A stretch of 21,418 bases of DNA. It comes from Prosthecobacter debontii. Lineage in GTDB: Bacteria > Verrucomicrobiota > Verrucomicrobiia > Verrucomicrobiales > Akkermansiaceae. The notes beneath the pieces are model-generated. The model was not told the origin of the DNA, searched no databases, and saw only the letters and a program-made list of their open reading frames with translations. The stretch is taken from the NCBI GenBank assembly GCA_945885485.1, contig CAMCYT010000015.1:1-21418 (forward strand). The letters run 5' to 3'. Numbering within the stretch: position 1 is the first letter of the stretch; each line of letters begins with the position of its first letter. Of this stretch, positions 1 through 8,645 are shown piece after piece. Both the position numbers and the translations under genes were made by a program.

Positions 1-427
1 CATCTTTGCGCGACATCATGACGGTTTCATCGCCCGAAAAATCAAACTCACCCGCAAGCAACTCCTCGGTCTGCTTGGTCCGCTCCGCGACTCTCTGACG
101 AAATACATTATAAATCTCTATCGCAGGCTGCATGCTTTTTCCCTGATCCAAGAGTGTGTGCAAACGATCCCCATATTTAACCTTGAAACCATCCACGTCT
201 TGTTGAGTGAAATAAAGTTTTTGGAAATCCAGTCCTTCTAAATAATCCTCAAAATACCGATGCCCCAACTGCACATCATTAGGCAACCTCGCAAAGTGAC
301 TATTCTGCAGCATAATCACCATTCGCTGTCCAACCTCATCGAAATCTGCTTGCTGTGCCTTAACCGCATGCGAGGAAGCGATAAAACCCACGACCAACGT
401 CGCGTTACGTAACCAAAATTTAATCAT
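1..427 (-). CDS. prc: Carboxy-terminal processing (tail-specific) protease Prc/Tsp, N-terminal part only
   Basis: The reading frame is open from an ATG at 427 down to the window edge (142 codons), so the C-terminal part, with the PDZ and S41 protease domains, lies outside. The N-terminus is a signal peptide ending near VKAQ (about residue 25), which predicts a periplasmic enzyme. The next 115 residues match the Tsp N-terminal domain as I know it: LEGLDFQKLYFTQQDV followed by an F-x-x-K-YGDRL stretch and IEIYNVFRQRVAER. In E. coli Prc this helical domain precedes the PDZ and catalytic Ser-Lys dyad and is used in substrate handling. Family members degrade or trim periplasmic proteins from their C-termini. 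The family call rests on these motifs; catalytic residues cannot be checked here. The gene is separated by about 260 bp from the next minus-strand gene, so it probably has its own promoter. Confidence 0.8.
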   Translation of the reverse strand, partial: MIKFWLRNATLVVGFIASSHAVKAQQADFDEVGQRMVIMLQNSHFARLPNDVQLGHRYFEDYLEGLDFQKLYFTQQDVDGFKVKYGDRLHTLLDQGKSMQPAIEIYNVFRQRVAERTKQTEELLAGEFDFSGDETVMMSRKD

Positions 428-688
428 AATAATATAGCGTCAATAATTCGAAATTCTTTCGGTGAATTTGCCACAGGTAATTAAATTGTCGATTCAGAAA
501 ACATCACCCCTTGAACACTATTTCCTCAAAATCCTCAAATAAACCCTCAACTTCCTAAATATTCACCTCGGAAACATTGGGTTTATAACCTTTACCAGAA
601 ATATACAGGTTCGGTTACGCTAATGAAATCACATCAATCTTCGACGAAACCTATAACCCAGCATAGCTTCAGCACATGACTCAGCTTC
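428..688. other. Intergenic region between the lipoprotein gene and prc
   Basis: This AT-rich stretch of about 260 bp holds no convincing gene. It should contain the end of the upstream minus-strand transcript and the prc promoter. The hexamer CCTCAA occurs three times (524-529, 533-538, 545-550), which reads TTGAGG on the prc strand, with spacings of 9 and 12 bp. I could not place a good -10 box behind any of these. No stem with a U-tract was found. A TATATT sequence on the prc strand at 436-431 is the best -10-like string, only a few bases from the start codon. Confidence 0.35.
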
Positions 689-1276
689 TTATCGACCCAG
701 AATGCTGCGTGACTCTTCTAGGCTCATTTTCCGCTGCTCTTCCCAATCAATCACTGAAGGTTGGACATAACTACGCCTTCTAGACTCCGCATAGTCATTG
801 CGCGGTTTAGCAATACTCTTTGCGTCAGATTCTCTGGCACCGCCATACTCCAATCGATTCGTTTGATAAGGATCCAGTGTATCCACCTTTTTATTTCCTA
901 GATACGCGACCTTGCCTTGTTGCTTTGATTCGATCTTGAATCTCGATCCATCCATATCCCCCTTATATTCGCTGTGTTGATAAGCCTTCTTTCCCCACCA
1001 ACTTGTCTTTTCGTAATCACCCGTTTGATAAGCTTTCTTTTCTATTTCACCTTTGAAATATGGACTCTGTCCCTTCTGCTCAAAAGAACTACGCTTGTTA
1101 GACGTCGGTGCCCAATTGCCCTCCGCATCTTTCTTGTATCCACTGGTTCCCGAAAGCCGCTGAGATAGCGATTCAGGTTCACTGACCTCCGCGCTCACTT
1201 CCTTCTTTGTCTGATGCGAACAACTCATCACCAGCAGTGACAGAAACGCACAAAAATATGACCATCTTGAAATCAT
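689..1276 (-). CDS. Predicted lipoprotein of unknown function
   Basis: This 195-residue protein begins with a lipoprotein signal: a short charged start, a hydrophobic stretch and VMSC with the lipidation cysteine at residue 19. The mature part is very polar, rich in Lys, Tyr, Ser and Gly, with no membrane segment. It contains a loose internal repeat, seen as KKAYQTGDY and again as KKAYQHSEY about 16 residues later, and ends with an acidic and arginine-rich helix-like tail. I do not recognise a family. Its ATG overlaps the stop of the upstream TPR gene as TGATG (1278-1274), so the two are probably translationally coupled and co-transcribed. The pairing suggests that this lipoprotein works with the exported TPR/coiled-coil protein in the cell envelope. 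That functional link is inference only. Confidence 0.75.
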   Translation of the reverse strand: MISRWSYFCAFLSLLVMSCSHQTKKEVSAEVSEPESLSQRLSGTSGYKKDAEGNWAPTSNKRSSFEQKGQSPYFKGEIEKKAYQTGDYEKTSWWGKKAYQHSEYKGDMDGSRFKIESKQQGKVAYLGNKKVDTLDPYQTNRLEYGGARESDAKSIAKPRNDYAESRRRSYVQPSVIDWEEQRKMSLEESRSILGR

Positions 1277-3456
1277 CAGTTTTTCATGATTTTAGACTCC
1301 AACTCATGATCAGGAACCGCACCTCTCTCTAAAGCCTTGCTGTAATATTGCTTCGCATCTTTGATTCGTCCCTTACTCGCACAAATCAACGCTATATTGA
1401 AATAAGGCTCACTTGGCATCGGATCCGCCGCAATAGCTCCTTTAAACTGGACCTCGGCCTGTTCCGCGTTTCCTAACAAATCAAAAATTGCACCCAGTAA
1501 CATGTAACTATTTGCATCATCCGGAGCTAAATCAATGGCACGCTTCAAATGCTTTTCCGCATGTTCCAACTCATCGAGCTGCATGTAAGTTAAGCCCATC
1601 ATCCGATTTGCGTAGGGATTATTTTCATCCAACTCTATTGCTTTGCGGAAACTCGCCAATGCTTCAACCGGCTCTTGAATCTTTAATTGCACAACCCCCA
1701 ACCTACAAATCGCTGGAATATGACCGGGATGCTGCTCGATCATCATCTCGAATAACTCACGCGTCGAATGATACCTTCCCGCAAGATACGCCTTATTAGC
1801 CGCTCGGTTGTAACTCTCTAGCTCTACATTGAGCTTAGCAACGTCACGCCCGACTGCCGCGCGATCTCTAGCAAAAGGAGATACGAACTCTCCATCAACA
1901 TTCTGATCCGCAACCAATTTCTGCTCATCTGGACTAAGCACTAATTCAGTTCCATCAAACAACTGTATGGCTTCTTTTAATTGTTCATCCTCTTGACCTA
2001 AACTCTTTACCGCATCGACTAACAACTCTTTTGCCTGCCTCCTTCTCTCCTGCACCCGCAACTGCCGACGAATCACTTCTCGCAAGGTCTCAACCTCCTC
2101 AGGATCCGCCTTAGCCTCATTGAGCACCAACATCGCCTCCTCATTCCGCAATTTCTCCGTCAACTCAGATATCCGCTTATCTTGATCCCGCTTATCCTGT
2201 TGCAATCGATTGATCTGGGATTTCGCAATCGCTAGATTCTGCTGCGCTTCAGTAATCTCATCCTTCGACGAGTTGTTATCTAAATTCAGACGCTCAACCT
2301 GATCTTTCGCCTCCCGCAATGATTTCGCCAACCCCACATTCTGAGCAACCAGTTCTTCAATCCGTCCGGACTCATTCAGCTTCAACAATGCCTCCATGTG
2401 ATCGCGCTCACGCAACAACCCGTCACGCTCCTCTTGCAATTCACTATACGCCGCCCGGCTCTCATCCAAATCTTTTTTCAGACTTGTAATCTGCTTGTTC
2501 GCCGTTTCTAACAGCTTGCTCTTTTCTGTAAGCACGCGCTCCATCTGCGTCATCTGCCGCAACTGACCCGCCACCACCTCATTCGCAACTTTCCGCTCCG
2601 TCTCTAGATCCCTTTGAATATCTACCTGCTTCTGACGCATGTCCCCAGCTTGCTTTTTCATCAAGTCCATATCAGCCGTCAAAATTTCGATTTTTGATAA
2701 AGCTTGATTGTGATCTCCCCGACTGGTTTTTAACGCCAGGCCCATCACTTCTTTTTCCTGATTCAATTGAGCAATACGCTCATTCAAAGATTTCATCACC
2801 CCTTCCAACGGTGCAGAAGCCATCTGCGCTCGCAACGAACTCACCTCATTCTGCACAGCTTTTAATTGACCAGAAAGCGCCTGATTCTGCTTTTGCAAAT
2901 CCTCAACAGTTGCTTTTTGGGTCGATTGCTGCGCCGCCAACTCAGCTTTCTTGATTTCATTACGCAGACGCTCCAGCTCAGCTTCCGCATCTTTCAAGCG
3001 ACGCGCTTTCAAGGGCTCAACCTCTAAAACATTGGGATTCAACGGCTTCACATTCTTAGCCGGATCGATCAATTTTCCTTTCACCTTATCGCCACCCTCC
3101 AACTCCGCAATCACACCACGATCTTTCTTGATCCGCTCCCCCGCTTTTTCCTGCACCCCCGTCAACGCCTTGATCGTTAAATCCTTGCGGTTCTTGACCA
3201 TATCCACTTTCCACTCCGGATAAAATTTCTCTACCGAGCTAAAAAATTCCGTCGCCTGTTGATACTTATTCAAGGCACCTACAAAATCCTCATCCTTCTC
3301 CAACTGCTCGCCCGCACGCACCGCCAAGTAACCCTGGAAATACACTTCCGATGGATCAAAATTCGGCACGCTCGGAGCCTGAGCCACGACTCCACCTTGC
3401 ATAAAAACCATCATGCAAAAAATCGTCGCCCATCCAAAAAACGCTTGGGTTCGCAT
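1276..3456 (-). CDS. Exported coiled-coil and TPR-repeat protein
   Basis: From the ATG at 3456 this is a 726-residue protein with a clean signal peptide (MRTQAFFGW to GGVVAQ, about 26 residues). AAAGGGAAA lies just before that ATG. The frame stays open to an upstream ATG at 3537, but that would place 27 polar residues before the signal sequence, so I prefer the shorter start. Residues about 150-450 form a long Gln/Glu/Lys/Leu-rich coiled coil with heptad character. Residues about 560-720 hold roughly five TPR units, for example YANRMMGLTYMQLDELEHAE followed by a unit ending in DLAPDD. The likely role is a periplasmic or envelope-associated scaffold for protein assembly. No catalytic motif is visible and no specific family is recognised. 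It is the first gene of a two-gene unit with the lipoprotein and is divergent from smc. Confidence 0.8.
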   Translation of the reverse strand: MRTQAFFGWATIFCMMVFMQGGVVAQAPSVPNFDPSEVYFQGYLAVRAGEQLEKDEDFVGALNKYQQATEFFSSVEKFYPEWKVDMVKNRKDLTIKALTGVQEKAGERIKKDRGVIAELEGGDKVKGKLIDPAKNVKPLNPNVLEVEPLKARRLKDAEAELERLRNEIKKAELAAQQSTQKATVEDLQKQNQALSGQLKAVQNEVSSLRAQMASAPLEGVMKSLNERIAQLNQEKEVMGLALKTSRGDHNQALSKIEILTADMDLMKKQAGDMRQKQVDIQRDLETERKVANEVVAGQLRQMTQMERVLTEKSKLLETANKQITSLKKDLDESRAAYSELQEERDGLLRERDHMEALLKLNESGRIEELVAQNVGLAKSLREAKDQVERLNLDNNSSKDEITEAQQNLAIAKSQINRLQQDKRDQDKRISELTEKLRNEEAMLVLNEAKADPEEVETLREVIRRQLRVQERRRQAKELLVDAVKSLGQEDEQLKEAIQLFDGTELVLSPDEQKLVADQNVDGEFVSPFARDRAAVGRDVAKLNVELESYNRAANKAYLAGRYHSTRELFEMMIEQHPGHIPAICRLGVVQLKIQEPVEALASFRKAIELDENNPYANRMMGLTYMQLDELEHAEKHLKRAIDLAPDDANSYMLLGAIFDLLGNAEQAEVQFKGAIAADPMPSEPYFNIALICASKGRIKDAKQYYSKALERGAVPDHELESKIMKN

Positions 3457-3770
3457 TTTCCCTTTCAACATCTGGCAAATGACTATCAGCCAAGACTGCT
3501 TTCGCAAGCCCAATCTCCCAGCCCAATCGCTCGCCAACCCCTCTCATTACCGGACTTCTCCCACACGCTCTACTCCCCCAATTCGCATTTTAATTAACTT
3601 CTGCTAAATACCCCAATATACCACATATTGGTTATTAACAGATATTTTCATACTACATATTGTGCTACAGCCCACTCCCACCTTGCCTCTGAATTTTTTC
3701 TTCGTAAGCTCCAACTATTCAGGAAATCACTTTCTCATCGTTTTCCAAACCTCTGCCTACCACACCATTT
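3457..3770. promoter_or_regulatory. Divergent intergenic region with an operator-like dyad
   Basis: This region separates the minus-strand TPR gene from plus-strand smc and must hold promoters for both. The notable element is a perfect inverted repeat, CCAATAT (3613-3619), a 5-bp spacer, then ATATTGG (3625-3631). The octamer ACATATTG at 3623-3630 recurs at 3655-3662, exactly 32 bp apart, or about three helical turns. Such spacing fits a DNA-binding protein contacting two sites on one helix face. The surrounding sequence is AT-rich. No Shine-Dalgarno sequence precedes the smc ATG. That the dyad is an operator is inference from its symmetry. Confidence 0.4.
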
Positions 3771-6700
3771 ATGTACCTCAAAACTCTCGAAATCCACGGC
3801 TTCAAATCTTTTGCCGATAAAACCGTCTTCGAATTCGCTGAAGGTGTCACCGGCATTGTCGGTCCTAACGGCTGCGGAAAATCCAACGTCGTCGACGCCA
3901 TTCGCTGGGTTCTCGGTGAAACTTCCGCCAAAGCTCTCCGTGGTGGTGAGATGGCCGATGTGATCTTCAACGGCACAGAAAAACGCAAGCCGCTCGGCAT
4001 GGCAGAGGTCACACTCACCATGGCAGATTGCGAAGAATCCCTTAAAGTCGATTACAACGAAGTCTCTATCACACGTCGCGTATTCCGCGATGGCCGCTCT
4101 GAATACCGCCTCAACGGAACTCTCTGCCGCCTCAAAGACATCCACGACATGCTCATGGATACCGGCATTGGGCGCACCGCCTACTCCATCATGGCGCAAG
4201 GCCAGATCGACCAAATTCTTTCCTCAAAACCCGAAGAACGACGCGCCGTTTTCGAAGAGGCCGCCGGCATCACGAAATTCAAACGCGAGAAAAAAGACGC
4301 CCTTCGCAAACTCGAATACACCGAGGCCAACCTCCTCCGCGTTTCCGACGTTCTAGCAGAACAAGAGCGCCGCATGAACTCACTCAAACGCCAAGTCGCT
4401 AAAGCCCGCCGCTTCCAAGCTCTCGCCACTGACTACCGCGTGCTCGATACCCATCTCGCTCACAAACGCTACGTCGAAATCACCGCAGCTCGCGCCGAAC
4501 TCACCAACTCCATCCGCTCCCTCGACGCGCAAGATTCCCACCTCGAACGCCAACTTCCAGAGAAAGAAGAACTCGTCGCTGTAGCACGCACTGCCGCCCG
4601 CCAGTTCGAAGCCGAACTCGCCGAGCTCCGCCAAAAACTCAACGAACACCAAAACTCCCTCGCCTCAGCTCAAGCGCGCATCGCATTCAACAACGAGCGC
4701 AAATCCGAACTTGATCTCCGCATTTCTCAAAACCACGCAGATATCGCCACAACTCGCGAAAAGCTCGCCCTACAGGAATTCGATTTCAGTGCCGCTAACG
4801 ATCAACTCGATCAAATCAATCGCCGCATCGCCGAGCAAGAACTCCAACTCGCCAAACAAGAAGAGCAAACTCTCGCAGCCCGCGAAGCACGTGCCAACCT
4901 CGAAGCCTCCCTCCGCGCTGCTCGCATCGAGGCCAATCAAACCCAAACTCTCATCGCCTCCATGCAGGCAAAAATCGAATCCTCCCTCGCCCAACTCGAA
5001 GGCAACCGCGATCGCTCACGCCAACTTGCCGAGGAAGAACAACGCCTCAATATCGGCACTGAAGAATTCATCGCACAACAAACTCAGATCGCAGCCTCCG
5101 TTACTGAAACCGGTAACAAACTCACCGAGTTCGAAGAAACCTTCCACGCCGCCGAGCGCACCTATCAACACACCCGTGGCGATCTCGATGCCTCACGCAA
5201 AGCCACCACTGAATCGAACGAAATCCTCGCCCAACGCGCCGCTCGTCTCGATGCTGTGAAACAACTCGTCGCCTCCGGCGAAGGTTTCGCCAAAGGCACC
5301 CAAAACCTCCTCAAAGGTCTAGATACCCCAGAGGATTTCCAACCTTCCATCGAAGGCGTCCTCGCCAACTTCATCCGCGCCGACGAATCGGCCGCCCGCG
5401 CCATCGAAGCCGCCCTCGGAGCAAAACTCCAAACCGTTATCGTTTCCGATTCTCAAATCGCCGAGACTCTCATCCAACGCCTCACCGAGAAAAAACTCGG
5501 ACAAGCCGCCATTCTTCCAAAAGACCTCATACCCGTCGCCTCAGGAACCCAAATCGAAACTCTCCCACAAGGCGCAACAGCATGGGCTCTCGACAAAGTT
5601 AAATCCGAGCCACAAATCGCTGCAATTATCGAACAGTTGTTAGAAAAGACCTTGATCGTACCAGATCTAACAACCGCCATCAAACTCCGCTCCGATTACT
5701 CCACCCTCACCTTCGTCACCCTTGCTGGTGAAATGCTTTCTCCTGAAGGAACCATCCAAGGCGGCGCCAATTCTGGAAATTCTAGCTCACTGTTAGAACG
5801 CCAAAACGAAGTTCGCGCATTGGAATTAGAAGTCGCTGAACTCCGCAAAGCCGACGAAGATGCACGCAGACGCGTCGCTTCCCTTGAAACCGCTCTCGAA
5901 ACCAACCGCGAAGCCGTCGAAACTGCACGCGAACGCCTGCAACGCCAAAAAGTCGAACTCTCAACCCTCCAAGGCCAACTCTCCCTCGCCACCCGCGAAG
6001 TCGAAAACTTCAACACCCGCATCGAAAATGTGCGCTGGGAACGCACCGAACTTGAGAAACGCGAAAACTCTGCTGCAGATTCTCGCCAATCCCTCGAGTC
6101 CGAACTCGCCGCCACCCGCGAACGCCTCGAAGCGATCGAAGATCAATCTCGCTCACTCCAATCCCAATCCGATTCCGCTCTCTCCTCGGAACAAGAACTC
6201 CTTACATCTCTCAACGAACTACGCACCACTCTCGCTGTCGAAAAACGCGCCAAACCAGCCGCAGAGGAACAACAACGCCCGATGGAAGCGCGCCTCTCCG
6301 AACTCCGCGAAATCGCTATCCGCCGCGAAACCGAAATCGAAAATTTCCAACAACGCATCCAATCTTCTATCGATGAAAATGCCTCTCTCTCGTCCCAAGT
6401 CGAAGATCACAGAATTGAAGCCGAGGACCTACAACAAGATCTCTCATCGCGCTCACAAGGCCGCAACGAGTTGATCAAAAATATCGAAATCGCCGAGTCC
6501 GGACTCTCGGAAATCCGCAAACAACTCGCCTCTATCAACGAACAAAAAGGTCGCGAAGAAATCGCCGCTACGAAGCTCGACCTACGCCTCGAAAACCTCC
6601 TCTCCACCACCGAAGATCGCCACCAAATCACCCTCGAATCCTTCGAGCCTGACGCACATCTCCTCCTAACAACCCTACAATCCAGAAACGCTCGCAACGC

Positions 6701-7508
6701 TTCCGGAGCAGATGAAACCGATCCCGAGGCAGAAATTACTAACAGCTCAACAACAGACTCCGACGACATTCCTGACATGCCCGGCGAGCCTAACTGGAAC
6801 CACATCGAAGTCCTCGTCCAAGACCTCAAGCGCAAGATCGAATCCATGGGTCCCGTCAACGTCGACGCCATCGAAGAATACGACGAGCTCGAAGAACGCC
6901 ATACCTTCCTTCGTAACCAACACGACGATCTAGTTTCCTCCAAAACCGAACTTCTAGCCGTCATCGAACGCATCAACGAAGAAACACAACGCCGCTTCTC
7001 AGAAACTTTTGCACAAGTTCGCATCAACTTCCGCGATATGTTCAAAGAACTCTTCGGTGAAAAAGGCCAAGCCGACCTAACCTTGATCGACGAAAACGAT
7101 CCGCTCGAGTCCGGCATCGAAGTCATCGCCAAGCCCCCAGGTAAAAAACTCCAATCGATCACCCTCCTCTCCGGCGGTGAACGCTCGATGACCGCCGTTG
7201 CCCTCTTGTTCTCTATCTACATGATTAAGCCGTCCCCGTTCTGCGTCCTCGACGAGCTCGACGCCCCTCTCGACGAATCCAACATCAACCGCTTCGTCAA
7301 AGTCCTAGACCGCTTCATCGATAGATCCCAGTTCATCATCGTCACCCACTCCAAGCGCACCATGGCCCGCGCCGATGTGATGTATGGCGTAACCATGGAG
7401 GAATTCGGCGTTTCCAAACCGGTCGGAATGCGCCTTACCGCATCCTCAGATGTTAAAGCAGACGCTAAATCTGCCGCTCAAAAGGCAGCTCTCAGGTTGG
7501 ACGCTTGA
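3771..7508 (+). CDS. smc: Chromosome segregation protein SMC
   Basis: The 1245-residue product has the complete SMC layout. The N-terminal head carries Walker A GPNGCGKS (residues 31-38). A first coiled coil leads to a hinge at about 500-670, beginning with GEGFAKGTQNLLKG and ending near the glycine-rich IQGGANSGN. A second coil returns to the C-terminal head with the ABC signature LLSGGERS (1132-1139) and Walker B CVLDELDA (1158-1165). SMC homodimers use ATP to compact and segregate the chromosome, usually with ScpA and ScpB, which are not encoded here. The protein is slightly longer than common bacterial SMCs. An acidic, low-complexity stretch (about 978-1003) lies near the end of the second coil. 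No Shine-Dalgarno sequence precedes the ATG, but the N-terminus MYLKTLEIHGFKSF is exactly that expected of the family. Confidence 0.97.
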   Translation: MYLKTLEIHGFKSFADKTVFEFAEGVTGIVGPNGCGKSNVVDAIRWVLGETSAKALRGGEMADVIFNGTEKRKPLGMAEVTLTMADCEESLKVDYNEVSITRRVFRDGRSEYRLNGTLCRLKDIHDMLMDTGIGRTAYSIMAQGQIDQILSSKPEERRAVFEEAAGITKFKREKKDALRKLEYTEANLLRVSDVLAEQERRMNSLKRQVAKARRFQALATDYRVLDTHLAHKRYVEITAARAELTNSIRSLDAQDSHLERQLPEKEELVAVARTAARQFEAELAELRQKLNEHQNSLASAQARIAFNNERKSELDLRISQNHADIATTREKLALQEFDFSAANDQLDQINRRIAEQELQLAKQEEQTLAAREARANLEASLRAARIEANQTQTLIASMQAKIESSLAQLEGNRDRSRQLAEEEQRLNIGTEEFIAQQTQIAASVTETGNKLTEFEETFHAAERTYQHTRGDLDASRKATTESNEILAQRAARLDAVKQLVASGEGFAKGTQNLLKGLDTPEDFQPSIEGVLANFIRADESAARAIEAALGAKLQTVIVSDSQIAETLIQRLTEKKLGQAAILPKDLIPVASGTQIETLPQGATAWALDKVKSEPQIAAIIEQLLEKTLIVPDLTTAIKLRSDYSTLTFVTLAGEMLSPEGTIQGGANSGNSSSLLERQNEVRALELEVAELRKADEDARRRVASLETALETNREAVETARERLQRQKVELSTLQGQLSLATREVENFNTRIENVRWERTELEKRENSAADSRQSLESELAATRERLEAIEDQSRSLQSQSDSALSSEQELLTSLNELRTTLAVEKRAKPAAEEQQRPMEARLSELREIAIRRETEIENFQQRIQSSIDENASLSSQVEDHRIEAEDLQQDLSSRSQGRNELIKNIEIAESGLSEIRKQLASINEQKGREEIAATKLDLRLENLLSTTEDRHQITLESFEPDAHLLLTTLQSRNARNASGADETDPEAEITNSSTTDSDDIPDMPGEPNWNHIEVLVQDLKRKIESMGPVNVDAIEEYDELEERHTFLRNQHDDLVSSKTELLAVIERINEETQRRFSETFAQVRINFRDMFKELFGEKGQADLTLIDENDPLESGIEVIAKPPGKKLQSITLLSGGERSMTAVALLFSIYMIKPSPFCVLDELDAPLDESNINRFVKVLDRFIDRSQFIIVTHSKRTMARADVMYGVTMEEFGVSKPVGMRLTASSDVKADAKSAAQKAALRLDA

Positions 7509-7544
7509 GAAACGTGGTCCCCTTTGCGAAATTCTCTTCTTTAC

Positions 7545-7579
7545 TGCAAGTTTCCCAGCTTGCAATCTCCCGAATTGCA
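7545..7579 (+). other. Two competing hairpins between smc and the parvulin gene
   Basis: TGCAAG (7545-7550) pairs perfectly with CTTGCA (7559-7564) across an 8-nt loop. TGCAAT (7561-7566) pairs perfectly with ATTGCA (7574-7579) across a 7-nt loop. The two stems share bases and cannot form together. No U-tract follows either one, so neither is a classical terminator. They could slow transcription or protect the end of the smc message, or be chance. Confidence 0.25.
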
Positions 7580-7633
7580 CTGAAAACTCAGCTCATCGAC
7601 TACTAATTGAATCTCGCAAATTTTCCGCCTCTT

Positions 7634-8620
7634 ATGTTCAAACGCTTTCTCGCTACAATATTATCTCTGAGCTTTTTCAGCAGTCTCGCCTTTGCCGCGC
7701 CTGTCGAAGTCAACGGCATCGCCGCTAAAGTCAACGGACAAGTCATCACCAAAAATGAAGTCTCTTTCCTGCTCTCCCCGATCTTCGCGCAACTCTCCAC
7801 CCAATTCCCGCGCCGTGGCCCGGAATTCATGAAACAATTCGAGGAAGCTCAGAAAAAAGTCCTCCAAGAACTCATTGACCGTCAAATCATCCTCGATGAA
7901 TTTAAAAAAATCGGCGCCAACATCAACGCCACCGTCATCGACGAAGAAGTTAAACGCCAAATCCTACAACTATACAACGGCGACGAAGCAAAATTCCGCG
8001 AAGAATTGAAAAAATCTCGGCTCACCATGGAAGGCTATCGCGAAATGACTCGCGAAAAAATGGTCGTACAGGCCATGCGTGCCCAACAGTTCTCAGACGC
8101 ACCACCCGCCCTCCCCAACGAAGTAGAACAAGAATACAACAAGGTCAAAGACTCCCTCCGCGAGGTCGCATTAGATAAAATTTCTTTCCAGAAAATTTTC
8201 ATTCCCTCCGGAGATTCAGCAAATCCCAAATCAACACCAGACACCCAGCTCGCTCTCGCCGAAGATATCGCTGATAAAATCATCAAAGGTGCAGACTTTA
8301 CTGAAACCGCTAAAACTTTCTCAAAAGACGCATTCGCTGATAAGGGCGGCCTTCAGGAAAATGTCTCAAGAATCGATCTCTCTCCTGAATTTGCAGCCAT
8401 CATTTTCGAGGCTCCCACCGATAAACCCGTCGGACCCCTGCTTGACCCTTTGGGCTTCACCATTATTAAAATTATCAAAAAAGACCTCGGCCCCGCACCT
8501 CCCCTTTCCAAAGTCCGCCCCATGATTGAAGAACGCGTCACCCGCAATAAAACCTCAGCCCAATACGAACGCTGGATCGAAGCCCGGCGCAAACGCGCAA
8601 TGATCGAAATCAAGCTTTAA
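7634..8620 (+). CDS. Exported SurA-like parvulin-type peptidylprolyl isomerase/chaperone
   Basis: I start this 328-residue protein at ATG 7634 because it opens directly into a signal peptide (MFKRFLATILSLSFF to AFA). An in-frame TTG at 7607 would only add nine residues ahead of it. The N-terminal half resembles the SurA chaperone domain: VNGIAAKVNGQVITKNEV, then a helical part with LQELIDRQIILDEFKK. A parvulin domain follows at about 180-285 with FSKDAFADKGG. The usual parvulin histidines are missing: the first beta strand reads ISFQKIFI (Gln186 instead of His) and the last reads GFTIIKII (Thr276 instead of His). The protein may therefore act mainly as a periplasmic chaperone for outer-membrane proteins. 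It lies between smc and the kinase gene on the same strand, 125 bp and 25 bp away. Confidence 0.88.
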   Translation: MFKRFLATILSLSFFSSLAFAAPVEVNGIAAKVNGQVITKNEVSFLLSPIFAQLSTQFPRRGPEFMKQFEEAQKKVLQELIDRQIILDEFKKIGANINATVIDEEVKRQILQLYNGDEAKFREELKKSRLTMEGYREMTREKMVVQAMRAQQFSDAPPALPNEVEQEYNKVKDSLREVALDKISFQKIFIPSGDSANPKSTPDTQLALAEDIADKIIKGADFTETAKTFSKDAFADKGGLQENVSRIDLSPEFAAIIFEAPTDKPVGPLLDPLGFTIIKIIKKDLGPAPPLSKVRPMIEERVTRNKTSAQYERWIEARRKRAMIEIKL

Positions 8621-8645
8621 GTCTTTCGCTAAGAAGTCACCATAC

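Noticed and set aside
622..678. Plus-strand mini-ORF of 18 codons beginning ATGAAATCACAT
   Set aside because: It is very short, has no ribosome binding site and shows no features of a leader or toxin peptide.
4711..7162. Long ORFs in other frames within smc, such as 4711-5259 plus and 6407-7162 minus
   Set aside because: Their products are low-complexity Ser/Arg or Pro/Lys-rich strings caused by the codon pattern of the SMC coiled coil, and the SMC frame is fully supported by family motifs.
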